Notes under the pieces: model-generated
What the model was told of the DNA's origin: nothing
The model's input: only the letters and a program-made list of their open reading frames with translations
Database searches by the model: none
DNA from: JTS-AC122 sp050246015
GTDB lineage: Bacteria > Planctomycetota > Phycisphaerae > Phycisphaerales > UBA1924
Direction of reading: 5' to 3'
DNA length: 64,000 nt
Assembly (NCBI GenBank): GCA_050246015.1
Contig: JBFWWU010000011.1
Location: 95,421-159,420, forward strand
Shown here: one piece after another, positions 53,696-62,378 of the stretch
How the letters are laid out: every line of letters starts with the position of its first letter
How positions within the stretch are numbered: the stretch's first letter is position 1
Translations under genes and position numbers: made by a program

Positions 53696-54832
53696 ATGAA
53701 CAAGCACGTTGCCCACCTCGCGCGGCTACTGGGCCCACTGCTGGCCTTGGCCGCGGTGTGGGCCTGCTTTGCCGTCGCTGTCGGGCCGAACTTCACTGCC
53801 TGGACCAACCAGCGCCTGATGCTCCAGCACACGTCGGTGGTCGGCGTCGCGGCGGTGGGGGCCACGCTCATCATCATCCTGGGCGGCATCGACCTTTCGG
53901 TGGGCTCTTCCATCGCGCTGGGGACCATGGTCATCGCCAAGTTGATGACGCTCGGATTCCCCGGCTGGCTCGCCGCGCTGGGCGGGATCGTCGGCGCCGG
54001 GCTGACGGGGTCCTTCATCGGCGCGCTGGTGACGGGCGAGATGTCCCGGGCCCTGGCGGTGGTGCTATCGATCTCGCTAGCCATCCTCGCCTGGCCGCTT
54101 GCGAGTTCCGCGATCATCGGACATGCCGCGGGCCCGGGCCGATTTATCCTTGTGTCGCTGCTGCTGCTCGTGCCGCTTGTCCTGATCGCGGTTTCCAGGT
54201 TTGTCCCTTTTCGAGTGAGGCCGGTCTCGCCGTTCATTGTCACGCTCGGGCTCTGGGGCGCGCTGCGGGGCCTGGCCAAGGGGATCGGCGGGAATCAGCC
54301 CATCTACACCCAATCCCTTGACGGCCTGGACCGGCTGATGAGGACCGGCGAATCCGGGCTCTTTTCACTCGCCCCGCCGGGAGTGTGGATCATGCTGCTG
54401 CTCGCCCTGCTCGCCGCGGGGATGCTGCGGTTCACCCCCTTCGGACGAACCATCCTGGCGATCGGTTCAAACGAGAATGCCGCCCGGATCTGCGGCCTGG
54501 GCGTCGAACGGACCAAGTGGCGCGTCTACGCGATCGGGGTGGCGTGTGCCGGGTTGGCGGCGATGCTGCAGTTCGCCGATCTCACCATCGGCGATCCTAC
54601 GACCGCCGCCGGGTACGAACTGAAGGTCATCGCCGCGGTCGTCATCGGGGGCGCGAGCCTTTCCGGGGGCCGCGGCTCGATCTTCGGCTCGCTCATCGGC
54701 GCGCTGCTGATGACGGTGGTGGACAACGGGTGCAACAAACTCCACCTGGATAACTGGGTGCAGGAAATCGCCACGGGGGCGATCATCGTCGCGGCGGTCG
54801 TGGTGGATCAGATGCGGCAGCGCCAGCCCTGA
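53696..54832 (+). CDS. ABC sugar transporter permease (RbsC-like)
   Basis: A 378-residue membrane protein of the branched-chain/ribose permease group with about ten hydrophobic segments. 'LIIILGGIDLSVGSSIALGTMVIA' is a clear family motif and 'IGSNENAARICGLGVERTKWRVYAIGVACAGLAAML' is the EAA-like cytoplasmic loop contacting the ATPase. It would import the sugar bound by the upstream lipoprotein. No ATP-binding gene follows; the next gene is a helicase. Confidence 0.92.
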   Translation: MNKHVAHLARLLGPLLALAAVWACFAVAVGPNFTAWTNQRLMLQHTSVVGVAAVGATLIIILGGIDLSVGSSIALGTMVIAKLMTLGFPGWLAALGGIVGAGLTGSFIGALVTGEMSRALAVVLSISLAILAWPLASSAIIGHAAGPGRFILVSLLLLVPLVLIAVSRFVPFRVRPVSPFIVTLGLWGALRGLAKGIGGNQPIYTQSLDGLDRLMRTGESGLFSLAPPGVWIMLLLALLAAGMLRFTPFGRTILAIGSNENAARICGLGVERTKWRVYAIGVACAGLAAMLQFADLTIGDPTTAAGYELKVIAAVVIGGASLSGGRGSIFGSLIGALLMTVVDNGCNKLHLDNWVQEIATGAIIVAAVVVDQMRQRQP

Positions 54833-54870
54833 GGCTCCGGTGTGCCCGCCTGCGCCGCTACGCTTGGTCG

Positions 54871-57579
54871 ATGAGCGATTCCCCGCCAGACATGAAGGCC
54901 CCCGGCTCTCTCAAGGGCCTCACCGAGGCGCAGCGCCAGGGGGTGCTCCAGACCGAGGGGCCGGTGCTGATCCTGGCCGGCCCGGGCTCCGGGAAGACGC
55001 GAGTCATTACTCGGCGCATCGCCTACCTCGTCGAGTGCGGCATCCCGGCCTGGCAGATCCTGGCGCTCACGTTCACGAACAAGGCCGCGAACGAGATGCG
55101 CGAGCGCGTCATCTCGCTCCTGGGCGAAGGGGCGATCACGCGCGGGCTCACCGTCACGACGTTCCACGCCCTGTGCGCCCGCCTGCTCCGCAAGTACCTG
55201 GACCCCGTCAAGGGACTCGCGGCGGACGCGGGCGTGGGCATCACGTCCACCTTCGCGATCGGCGACACCGCTGATCAGACGGCGCTGATGAAGAAGACGA
55301 TCGAGTTGCTGCACCTGAGCACATCCAACTGGCAGCCTCGCTCGATCCTGGGGGTCATCAGCGCCGCCAAGAATGAACTGATCACCCCCGCGGAGTACTC
55401 GAAGCAGGCGATGGATTTCAACTCGCGGACCATCGCCAAGATCTACTCGGCGTACGACAAGGCGATGCGCGCGGCGAACATGGTTGATTTCGACGACCTG
55501 CTGATGCTCACCGTGCGCCTGCTGACTCGAAGCGCGGCGGCCCGCCAGGACTGTCGCCGCCGCTGGCAGTATCTGCTGATCGATGAGTACCAGGACACCA
55601 ACCGCGCCCAGTTCAAGATCGCCTCGCTGCTGGCCGGTGGGGCGGGCGAGTCGGCGGACGCCGCGGCCGCCGCGCCGAACATCTGCGTCGTCGGCGACCC
55701 GGACCAGTCCATCTACGGCTGGCGCGGCGCGGACATCTCGAACATCCTGGACTTCGAGAAGATGTACCCCGGCGCGCACGTCATCACCCTGGGTGAAAAC
55801 TTCCGCTCGACCGGGGAGATCCTCGCGGCGGCGGACTCGGTCATCCGCCACAACACGCTCCGCAAGCACAAACCGCTCTTCACGTCGCGCCCCGCCGGAC
55901 ACAAACCCGAGGCGGTGCTGACGCAGGACGAGCACGACGAGGCGGCCCTGGTGCTCGACTGGATCCGCGAGGTCAAGGAACAAGCAGCCGACCGGGGATC
56001 GGACGCCGACCTCGCTGCGATCTCGTGGAAGGACTTCGCGATCTTTTATCGAACCAACGCGCTCAGCCGCGTCATGGAAGACACGCTGCGCAACGCCGGG
56101 GTGCCGTACGTGATCGCGCGCGGCACGGCGTTCTACCAGCGTGAAGAGATCAAGCACGCGCTGGCGTACTTGCGCGTGGTCGCCAACCCGGCGGATTCGA
56201 TCTCGCTGGCCCGCATTGTGAACACCCCGGCCCGCGGGATCAGCGACGCGACGTGGGAGCGGATCGAACGCGCCGCGATGGATTCGGGCCTTGCGGAAAT
56301 CGAGGCCATGCGCCTCGCCGCGGAAGGGCACGTCCCGCGCGCGATGAACGAACTCAACGCGCGCGCCATCGCCGCGGTGGGCCGGTTCGTGCAGTTGATC
56401 AATGACTGGACCGGCGCGGGCAGGTTCATGGGCGCCGCGGCGCCGGCCTCGCTCGCCGAACTGGTCGAGCGCGTCATCCGCGAGTCCGGGCTGGAAAAGA
56501 TGTACCGCGACGCGAAGGACGGGCCGGACGAGGACCGGCTGGAAAACCTGTCGGAGTTGATTTCGTCGGCTCGGGAGTTCGAGATGGGGTATGACCCCGG
56601 CGCGGACCCCGCCGCGGATTTCGACGTCGTCCGGGCGGACGCCGCGGGCGTGCCGATGGCGTCAACGATCGCCGACGACATCCCGTCCGAGCCGGGCGGG
56701 CCGGTGATCGATCCGGACGACCCGCTCGGCGGGCTGGCGCCCGATGCCAGCGGTGCCGACGCCTTTTCGCTGGATGAGGACGGATCGATATTCGAGCGTG
56801 ACGAGCCACACGGCGCGGGGCCGGAGCACGGAGCGCGATCGCCGTTGCCCGGCGTGGGGCGCGGCGCTGGGAATCCCGCCGCTCCCCCACTGCTGGCGAT
56901 GCTTCGAGCCTATCTGGAGCGGGTCACACTCGTCGCGGACGCCGACACGGTCGATCCCAGTCAGGGCGCGGTAACGCTGATGACGCTGCACGCGGCGAAG
57001 GGGCTGGAGTTTCGGGCGGTCGCGATGATCGGGCTCGAAGAGGGGACGCTGCCGCACGCCCGCGCGGTGTATGGGGGCGGGATCGGCGCGGCGGGCTCGC
57101 CCTCGCAGGCCGATCTGGAACTCGAAGAAGAACGCCGGCTCTGCTTTGTGGGCATGACCCGGGCGATGGAACGGCTGATACTGACATCCGCACGGTATCG
57201 CACGATCCGCGGCGTGCCCGAGCGGTGCATGCGCAGCCGCTTCCTTGATGAGATCGAACCGGCCCATGTGATCGAGTGCGACCGGGCGGGCGAGGCGGAT
57301 CGAGCGTGGGCTGATCGCACACGCGGCGATCGACGGGACGCCCCGGATCGCTCTCGCGCCGGTAACTCAGCGGCGTCGGCGCTTCGCCGGGATTATCCAG
57401 ATGACACCCCCGGCGCCGGCGGACTGCGCGTCGGGATGATGGTCCGCCATCCGCAGTTCGGGGTCGGCAAGGTCACGTCACTCACCCGTGGGATCGACGC
57501 CCGCGCGAAGGTGGTATTCCGAGACGTCGGAGAACGCACGCTGGTGCTGCAATACGCGAGGTTGACCAAGGTCGAATGA
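54871..57579 (+). CDS. pcrA: UvrD/PcrA-type superfamily 1 DNA helicase
   Basis: A 902-residue helicase. 'LTEAQRQGVLQTEGPVLILAGPGSGKTRVITRRIAYL' holds the Q-motif and Walker A (36-43), followed by 'ALTFTNKAANEMRERV' (Ia), 'LLIDEYQDTNRAQ' (II), 'VVGDPDQSIYGWRGAD' (III), 'LGENFRSTGEIL' (IV), 'TLMTLHAAKGLEFRAVAMIGLEEGTLPH' (V) and 'VGMTRAMERLILT' (VI). It is longer than PcrA (~720) mainly because of ~100 acidic, Asp/Pro/Gly-rich residues (~575-680) before motif V. The C-terminal ~60 residues ('VGMMVRHPQFGVGKVTSL') match the Tudor-like end of PcrA. Confidence 0.95.
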   Translation: MSDSPPDMKAPGSLKGLTEAQRQGVLQTEGPVLILAGPGSGKTRVITRRIAYLVECGIPAWQILALTFTNKAANEMRERVISLLGEGAITRGLTVTTFHALCARLLRKYLDPVKGLAADAGVGITSTFAIGDTADQTALMKKTIELLHLSTSNWQPRSILGVISAAKNELITPAEYSKQAMDFNSRTIAKIYSAYDKAMRAANMVDFDDLLMLTVRLLTRSAAARQDCRRRWQYLLIDEYQDTNRAQFKIASLLAGGAGESADAAAAAPNICVVGDPDQSIYGWRGADISNILDFEKMYPGAHVITLGENFRSTGEILAAADSVIRHNTLRKHKPLFTSRPAGHKPEAVLTQDEHDEAALVLDWIREVKEQAADRGSDADLAAISWKDFAIFYRTNALSRVMEDTLRNAGVPYVIARGTAFYQREEIKHALAYLRVVANPADSISLARIVNTPARGISDATWERIERAAMDSGLAEIEAMRLAAEGHVPRAMNELNARAIAAVGRFVQLINDWTGAGRFMGAAAPASLAELVERVIRESGLEKMYRDAKDGPDEDRLENLSELISSAREFEMGYDPGADPAADFDVVRADAAGVPMASTIADDIPSEPGGPVIDPDDPLGGLAPDASGADAFSLDEDGSIFERDEPHGAGPEHGARSPLPGVGRGAGNPAAPPLLAMLRAYLERVTLVADADTVDPSQGAVTLMTLHAAKGLEFRAVAMIGLEEGTLPHARAVYGGGIGAAGSPSQADLELEEERRLCFVGMTRAMERLILTSARYRTIRGVPERCMRSRFLDEIEPAHVIECDRAGEADRAWADRTRGDRRDAPDRSRAGNSAASALRRDYPDDTPGAGGLRVGMMVRHPQFGVGKVTSLTRGIDARAKVVFRDVGERTLVLQYARLTKVE

Positions 57580-57610
57580 TGGCAAAGGGTTGCGGGCCCG
57601 TGCGCGGGCT

Positions 57611-58339
57611 TCAAGCGGGCCGCTGTGGTGACTCTGACGTTCGCCGCGCGACGACATGAAACACATGCCAGTGTTTCGGCGTGCCGTCGGCGGTCACGTC
57701 GTCCTTCTCTTCTTCGTTCATCATCTCGAACTCGAACGGCGCGAACAGTCGCTCGACATCCCGGCGTGAATGGCCGAGCGTGTGCCCGCAGCGCCCCCAT
57801 GAGTCGCGGTCGCCGAAGAACTGGCCCGCGAAGCGCCCGCCGGGGCGGATGGAATCAACGATGCGAATCCAGAGCGAATCGAACTGATCCGGAGGGCAGA
57901 ACGGGAGCGCGAAACTGCAGTTCAGCAGATCGCACGTCGGCCACCACGCGCGCGCATAGTCCGCGATCTGCGTATGCAGTCTCGCGCGCGCCTCGGGCGG
58001 TACCCGCTCGCGGAGCATCGCGATCCCCTGCGGCAGCATCTCGATGGCAAGCACCGTCCATCCACGCCGGAGCAGTTCAAGCGTGTCGCGCCCCTCGCCC
58101 GCGGCTAGATCAACGGCAAACCCGGCCTCCCCCCCGAAGAGTTCAACGGCCTTCAGCGTCGTATCGCGCGCCGGCTTGCCGAGCACCGACTTGAAATAGC
58201 CGGGCCAGTCGCTCTTGGCGGCGAAGTCCATGGCTTTGGGTGACGCCCCAGCGGGTGCGGGGATCGCGCCCGCGCCTGATCGGGCGGGAGCAACGGCGTG
58301 GGGGCTGGAAGCGGCGGGATGATCAGTCGGCGCAGACAT
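57611..58339 (-). CDS. SAM-dependent methyltransferase
   Basis: A 242-residue protein. After an Ala/Pro-rich N-terminal stretch of ~35 residues, 'GFAVDLAAGEGRDTLELLRRGWTVLAIEMLPQGIAML' is the SAM-binding motif with acidic ribose ligand, and 'PTCDLLNCSFALPFCPPDQFDSLWIRIVDSIRPGGRFAGQFFGDRDSWG' covers the later motifs. It resembles TehB/thiopurine-type small-molecule methyltransferases. Its ATG abuts the divergent UbiD region. Confidence 0.85.
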   Translation of the reverse strand: MSAPTDHPAASSPHAVAPARSGAGAIPAPAGASPKAMDFAAKSDWPGYFKSVLGKPARDTTLKAVELFGGEAGFAVDLAAGEGRDTLELLRRGWTVLAIEMLPQGIAMLRERVPPEARARLHTQIADYARAWWPTCDLLNCSFALPFCPPDQFDSLWIRIVDSIRPGGRFAGQFFGDRDSWGRCGHTLGHSRRDVERLFAPFEFEMMNEEEKDDVTADGTPKHWHVFHVVARRTSESPQRPA

Positions 58340-58351
58340 ATGCTCCCGACA

Positions 58352-60079
58352 ATGTACGACAGCACAACGGAGTTTGTCGCGGCGCTTGAGCGGGCGGGTG
58401 AACTCAGTAGAGTCCGCGCCCGGGTCTCTCCCGTCCTTGAGATCGCCGAGATCACCGACCGCGTGAGCAAGTCACGCGCCCCCAATCTTCCGAGCACACC
58501 GACTCGACGCACCGACGTGCGGCACCATCATCTCGGCGGACGTGCCCTGCTCTTCGAGAACGTTGAAGGGTCGGACATCCCCGTGCTCATCAACCAGTTC
58601 GGCTCGTACCGCCGCATGGAGATGGCGCTCGGGTGCAACGACGCCGCAGGCGGCGTTGAAGCAGGCCACACGCCGGGAGGGTTCGAAGCGCTCGCCGACA
58701 AGATCGGCAAACTCGTGAAGCCCGAGCCGCCCCCGACGCTGCTTGCCAAACTCCAGAAACTCCCTGAACTCCTCGAACTGGCGAAGGTGCCGCCGAAGAA
58801 GGTGAAGAGCGGGCCGTGTCAGGATGTCGTCATCACGGGCGACCAGGTCGACCTGACGCGACTGCCCTTGCTGCGCTGCTGGCCGCATGACGGGGACTTC
58901 GCCGCCCTCGGCTACCCGGCGAACGTGAACGACGGGATCGCGGGCCTCGGCTCCGGCCCCGAGTGGGAGCGGAACTTCCGAGGGCGCTACATCACGCTCG
59001 GCACGGTTCACACGATCCACGCGGGCGACATAGGCAATCCCGTCCCCCCCAGCCGCAACATCGGCATGTACCGCGTGCAGTTGCTAGGCAAGAAGACGCT
59101 GGCGATGCACTGGCACATGCACCACGACGGCGCACGGCACTGGCGTTCATGGAAGCACGAGGGGGAACCGATGCCCGTCGCCGTGGCGCTGGGGGGCGAG
59201 AGCGTGCTGCCGTACGCCGCGACCGCTCCGATGCCTCCAGGGGTGAGCGAACTGCTCCTCGCGGGGTTCCTCAATCGCGGCGGGATCCCGCTGGTGCCAT
59301 GCAAGACCGTGCCGCTCGACGTGCCTGCGAACTCCGAGATTGTGATCGAGGGGTACGTCAGCCACGAGGCGGGGCACATCGGCTTCGATCCTTCCTCCAG
59401 CACCCAGCACCCAGCACCCAGCACTCCGCTCGGCATTGGCTCTGTCTTCGAAGGCCCCTTCGGCGACCACACCGGCTTTTACTCACTCCCCGATCGCTAC
59501 CCGATCTTCACCGTCACGGCGATCACGCACCGCAGGAACCCGATCTATCCCACGACGATCGTCGGCCTCCCGCCGCAGGAGGATTACTTCATGGGCAAGG
59601 CGACGGAGCGGCTTTTTCTGCCGCTGCTGAAGACGCTCATCCCCGACATCGTCGACTACGACCTGCCGATGTTCGGCGTCTTTCACTCGTGCGTCTTCGT
59701 GAAGATCAGGAAGGAGTACCCGCTGCAGGCCCGCCGGGTGATGCACTCGATCTGGGGCGCGGGGCAGATGGCGTGGACGAAGATGATCGTCGTCGTCGAT
59801 CACGACGTGGACGTGCACGATCAGGACGCGGTGCTCTTCCACCTCGCGGCGAATGTGGACCCGGCCCGCGACATCGAAATGGTGAACGGCCCGCTCGATA
59901 TTCTGGACCACGCCGCGTCGAGACTGGGAGCGGGTGGGAAAATCGGTTTCGACGCGACGCGCAAAATCGCCGGCGAAGAAGTCGGCGGCAACGCCGTCCG
60001 GCGCTGGCCTCCGATCATCGCCATGAATCACACGATCAAGGACCGCGTGTCGCAGCGCTGGGGCGAGTTCGGGCTTTAG
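58352..60079 (+). CDS. ubiD: UbiD-family decarboxylase
   Basis: A 575-residue prenyl-FMN-dependent decarboxylase. The N-terminus 'MYDSTTEFVAALERAGELSRV' matches UbiD openings, so the start at 58352 is preferred over ATGs at 58340 and 58298. 'ALLFENVEGSDIPVLINQFGSYRRMEMALG' and 'RNIGMYRVQLLGKKTLAMHWHMHHDGARHW' are family motifs including prFMN-contact residues. It is longer than UbiD (~490) with small inserts. In futalosine-pathway organisms such proteins decarboxylate the menaquinone precursor, and mqnE is in this window; the link is inference. Confidence 0.9.
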   Translation: MYDSTTEFVAALERAGELSRVRARVSPVLEIAEITDRVSKSRAPNLPSTPTRRTDVRHHHLGGRALLFENVEGSDIPVLINQFGSYRRMEMALGCNDAAGGVEAGHTPGGFEALADKIGKLVKPEPPPTLLAKLQKLPELLELAKVPPKKVKSGPCQDVVITGDQVDLTRLPLLRCWPHDGDFAALGYPANVNDGIAGLGSGPEWERNFRGRYITLGTVHTIHAGDIGNPVPPSRNIGMYRVQLLGKKTLAMHWHMHHDGARHWRSWKHEGEPMPVAVALGGESVLPYAATAPMPPGVSELLLAGFLNRGGIPLVPCKTVPLDVPANSEIVIEGYVSHEAGHIGFDPSSSTQHPAPSTPLGIGSVFEGPFGDHTGFYSLPDRYPIFTVTAITHRRNPIYPTTIVGLPPQEDYFMGKATERLFLPLLKTLIPDIVDYDLPMFGVFHSCVFVKIRKEYPLQARRVMHSIWGAGQMAWTKMIVVVDHDVDVHDQDAVLFHLAANVDPARDIEMVNGPLDILDHAASRLGAGGKIGFDATRKIAGEEVGGNAVRRWPPIIAMNHTIKDRVSQRWGEFGL

Positions 60080-60095
60080 CACCATCGCGCCCGGG

Positions 60096-60464
60096 TCAAC
60101 GCTCGCCTTCGAGTTCCCGGAGCAGTTCCGGCAAGCGCGAGTTGAACGCGCCGCGGGTCAGCACCACGTCGGCCCCCGCTTGTTTGGCGGCGCTGAGAAG
60201 ATCCACCGCGACGTGCGGCCCCCAGGTCACGATGCGCACGCCAAGGTCTCGCGGCGTCGCCGCCTCACCGCGCAGCCGTCCGATCATCGCCAGCGCCGTC
60301 TCGGCGGCGTCGAGATCGAGCACAACCCCTTTCACATCAGAGTCGCCCAGACGCGCTTCGAGCATCTCCAGCGTCCGAACCGGGCGCATCGGCACGCCGA
60401 TCTCGTCGCCGATCGAGCGAATCCGAGAACTCCACAACAGGTCGGCGGCGAGGTAGAGGACCAT
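60096..60464 (-). CDS. Receiver-like protein, degenerate
   Basis: A 122-residue protein with alternating strands and helices as in receiver domains: 'MVLYLAADLLWSSRIRSIGDEIGV', 'DVKGVVLDLDAAETALAMI', 'GVRIVTWGPHVAVDLLSAAKQAGADVVLTRGAF'. The Asp of 'VVLDLD' sits at the phospho-site position, but the acidic pair is not obvious and the conserved Lys is replaced ('LTRG'). It may be a non-phosphorylated receiver-like protein. Start 60464 is favoured; a longer frame to 60614 has unlikely composition. Confidence 0.6.
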   Translation of the reverse strand: MVLYLAADLLWSSRIRSIGDEIGVPMRPVRTLEMLEARLGDSDVKGVVLDLDAAETALAMIGRLRGEAATPRDLGVRIVTWGPHVAVDLLSAAKQAGADVVLTRGAFNSRLPELLRELEGER

Positions 60465-60715
60465 GAGAGTTTCCGTCGCTACAAGGGCACCCCAAAACGA
60501 ACCCGCGTGCCCGGCCGTAAGTAGTTGAGCACAATAGACTTGCGAAACACCGCGGACGCCGAAGCCCGCAACCGCTATCCGGGTGCAACGCTGAGCATTC
60601 TTCCCCTCCACCATATCGCAGCATACCCTAGTCCCCCTGAATCCTGCGTGGATTCTCGGATTCGTTCACGCCCAAGCATCAAGACACCAGCGGCCAACCA
60701 GACCCGAGTTCATCC

Positions 60716-62065
60716 ATGAGCACCACCTCCCCCGCCGTGAATTCCAAGTCCAAGCACCGCGAAGCGTTCCACAGCCCCGTCTTTGATCAGGTCGGGCTCC
60801 CCAAGGACCCGAACAACCTGTATCTTCAGACCGTTGACACGATGCTGCAGGCGGCGGAACTCATGGGCCTCCCCCAGCACATCCAGATGATCCTGGCTCA
60901 ACCCAAGAACGAGATCATGGTGCATTTTCCCGTCCGAATGGACGACGGCTCGCACCGGCTGTTCAAGGGATACCGGGTGCAGCACAACAACGCCGTCGGG
61001 CCATACAAGGGCGGGCTCCGCTTCCACCCCGACGTGCACCTTGACGACGTCAAGAGCCTCGCGCTGCTCATGACGTTCAAGTGCGCCTTGGTCCGCATCC
61101 CCTTCGGCGGCGGCAAGGGCGGCGTCAAGTGCGACCCTCGCAAACTCTCCACCGGTGAACTCGAACGCGTGACGCGCCGCTTCTGCTCCGCGATCAGTTT
61201 CGCGATCGGGCCCGACTACGACATCCCCGCCCCGGACGTGAACACGAATGCCCAGATCATGGCCTGGTTCGCCGACTCCTACGACTCCCTCACCGACTCG
61301 AACCGCTCGTCGTGGGACGCCATGCGCGTCGTCACCGGCAAGCCCGTCGAGATCGGCGGGTCGCTCGGGCGCGAAAAGGCGACCGGCCAGGGCGTCGTGG
61401 ACGTGTGCCTCGAAATGCTCCCCGAGGCCGGGATCAACCCCAAGACCATGACGTTCAGCGTCATCGGGTACGGCAACGTCGGTTCGTGGACCGCCCGCAT
61501 CTTCGCCAAGCACGGCGCCAGGCTCACCGCCGTGATGGACCACACCGGCGCCATCCGTGAGGACAAGGGGCTGGATACCGAAGCCCTGGCGCTCCATGTC
61601 CAGAAGACGGGCGGTGTTGCCGGGTTCGCCGGGGCCGCCAAGATCTCCGTCGAAGAGTTCTACAAGACCAAGGTGGACCTGCTGGTCCCCGCCGCCCTTG
61701 AGCAGATGATCCAGGAGAAGGAAGCGAACTGGATCAACGCCAAGGTGGTCGCCGAGGGTGCCAACGCCCCCACGACCCCCGCCGGCGACCGCGTGCTCAC
61801 GCAGCGCGGGATCGAGGTCATCCCCGCCATCCTCGCCAACGCCGGGGGCGTCACCGTGTCGTACTTCGAGTGGGTGCAGAACAAGACGTGCAACTTCTGG
61901 AGCGTTGAGAAAGTCGATAGCGAACTCAACCGCATCATGGTCGAAGCGGCCCGCCGCACCAACGCCGCAAGAAAGAAGTACGGGTGCGACATGCGGACCG
62001 CGGCGTACATCTCGGCGATCGAGAAGATCGGCCAGGTCTACGCGGCCCGCGGCATCTTCCCGTAA
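60716..62065 (+). CDS. gdhA: Glutamate dehydrogenase
   Basis: A 449-residue Glu/Leu/Phe/Val dehydrogenase. 'GYRVQHNNAVGPYKGGLRFHPDV' holds the substrate-binding Lys, 'IPFGGGKGGVKCDPRKLS' the catalytic Lys, 'GPDYDIPAPDVNTNAQIMAWF' the conserved Asp, and 'FSVIGYGNVGSWTARIFAKHGARL' the dinucleotide-binding loop. It interconverts glutamate and 2-oxoglutarate/ammonia. The 250 bases before the ATG hold no other gene but presumably its promoter. Confidence 0.96.
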   Translation: MSTTSPAVNSKSKHREAFHSPVFDQVGLPKDPNNLYLQTVDTMLQAAELMGLPQHIQMILAQPKNEIMVHFPVRMDDGSHRLFKGYRVQHNNAVGPYKGGLRFHPDVHLDDVKSLALLMTFKCALVRIPFGGGKGGVKCDPRKLSTGELERVTRRFCSAISFAIGPDYDIPAPDVNTNAQIMAWFADSYDSLTDSNRSSWDAMRVVTGKPVEIGGSLGREKATGQGVVDVCLEMLPEAGINPKTMTFSVIGYGNVGSWTARIFAKHGARLTAVMDHTGAIREDKGLDTEALALHVQKTGGVAGFAGAAKISVEEFYKTKVDLLVPAALEQMIQEKEANWINAKVVAEGANAPTTPAGDRVLTQRGIEVIPAILANAGGVTVSYFEWVQNKTCNFWSVEKVDSELNRIMVEAARRTNAARKKYGCDMRTAAYISAIEKIGQVYAARGIFP

Positions 62066-62075
62066 CCCCCTCCCC

Positions 62076-62209
62076 ATCGAGAATCCGACTCCCGGCACGT
62101 GGACGGTCGAGGTACTCCTGAGCGAGCTCAACCAGGACGGCGACCCGGAGACACTCCCCGTGCACGACACCGACTGGGACGTGGACTTCGGCGGTTCCGC
62201 GGACGGGGG
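62076..62209 (+). pseudogene. Remnant of a secreted peptidase/convertase C-terminal domain
   Basis: Directly after gdhA, one frame reads 'NPTPGTWTVEVLLSELNQDGDPETLPV', the phrase found at the end of P-type (proprotein convertase-like) domains in exported planctomycete peptidases. The similarity stops after about 40 residues, there is no start codon, and the following bases to 62378 are a repetitive Arg/Glu/Ser/Gly-biased stretch without recognisable protein. Probably the last scrap of a deleted gene. Confidence 0.5.
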
Positions 62210-62378
62210 AACTCATGGTCCGAGCCGCAGAATCTATCGGTCGAACGGGAGGACCAATCGTCCCAGCGGGCGCGGCTCCCGTTTGAGCGGGAGGAGCCAT
62301 TGTCCGAGCCCGAGGAGCGCCCCCTCGAACGATCGCGGCGCCAGGTCGAGCGGGAAGGGGATGGGGGGGCGGGGGGGG

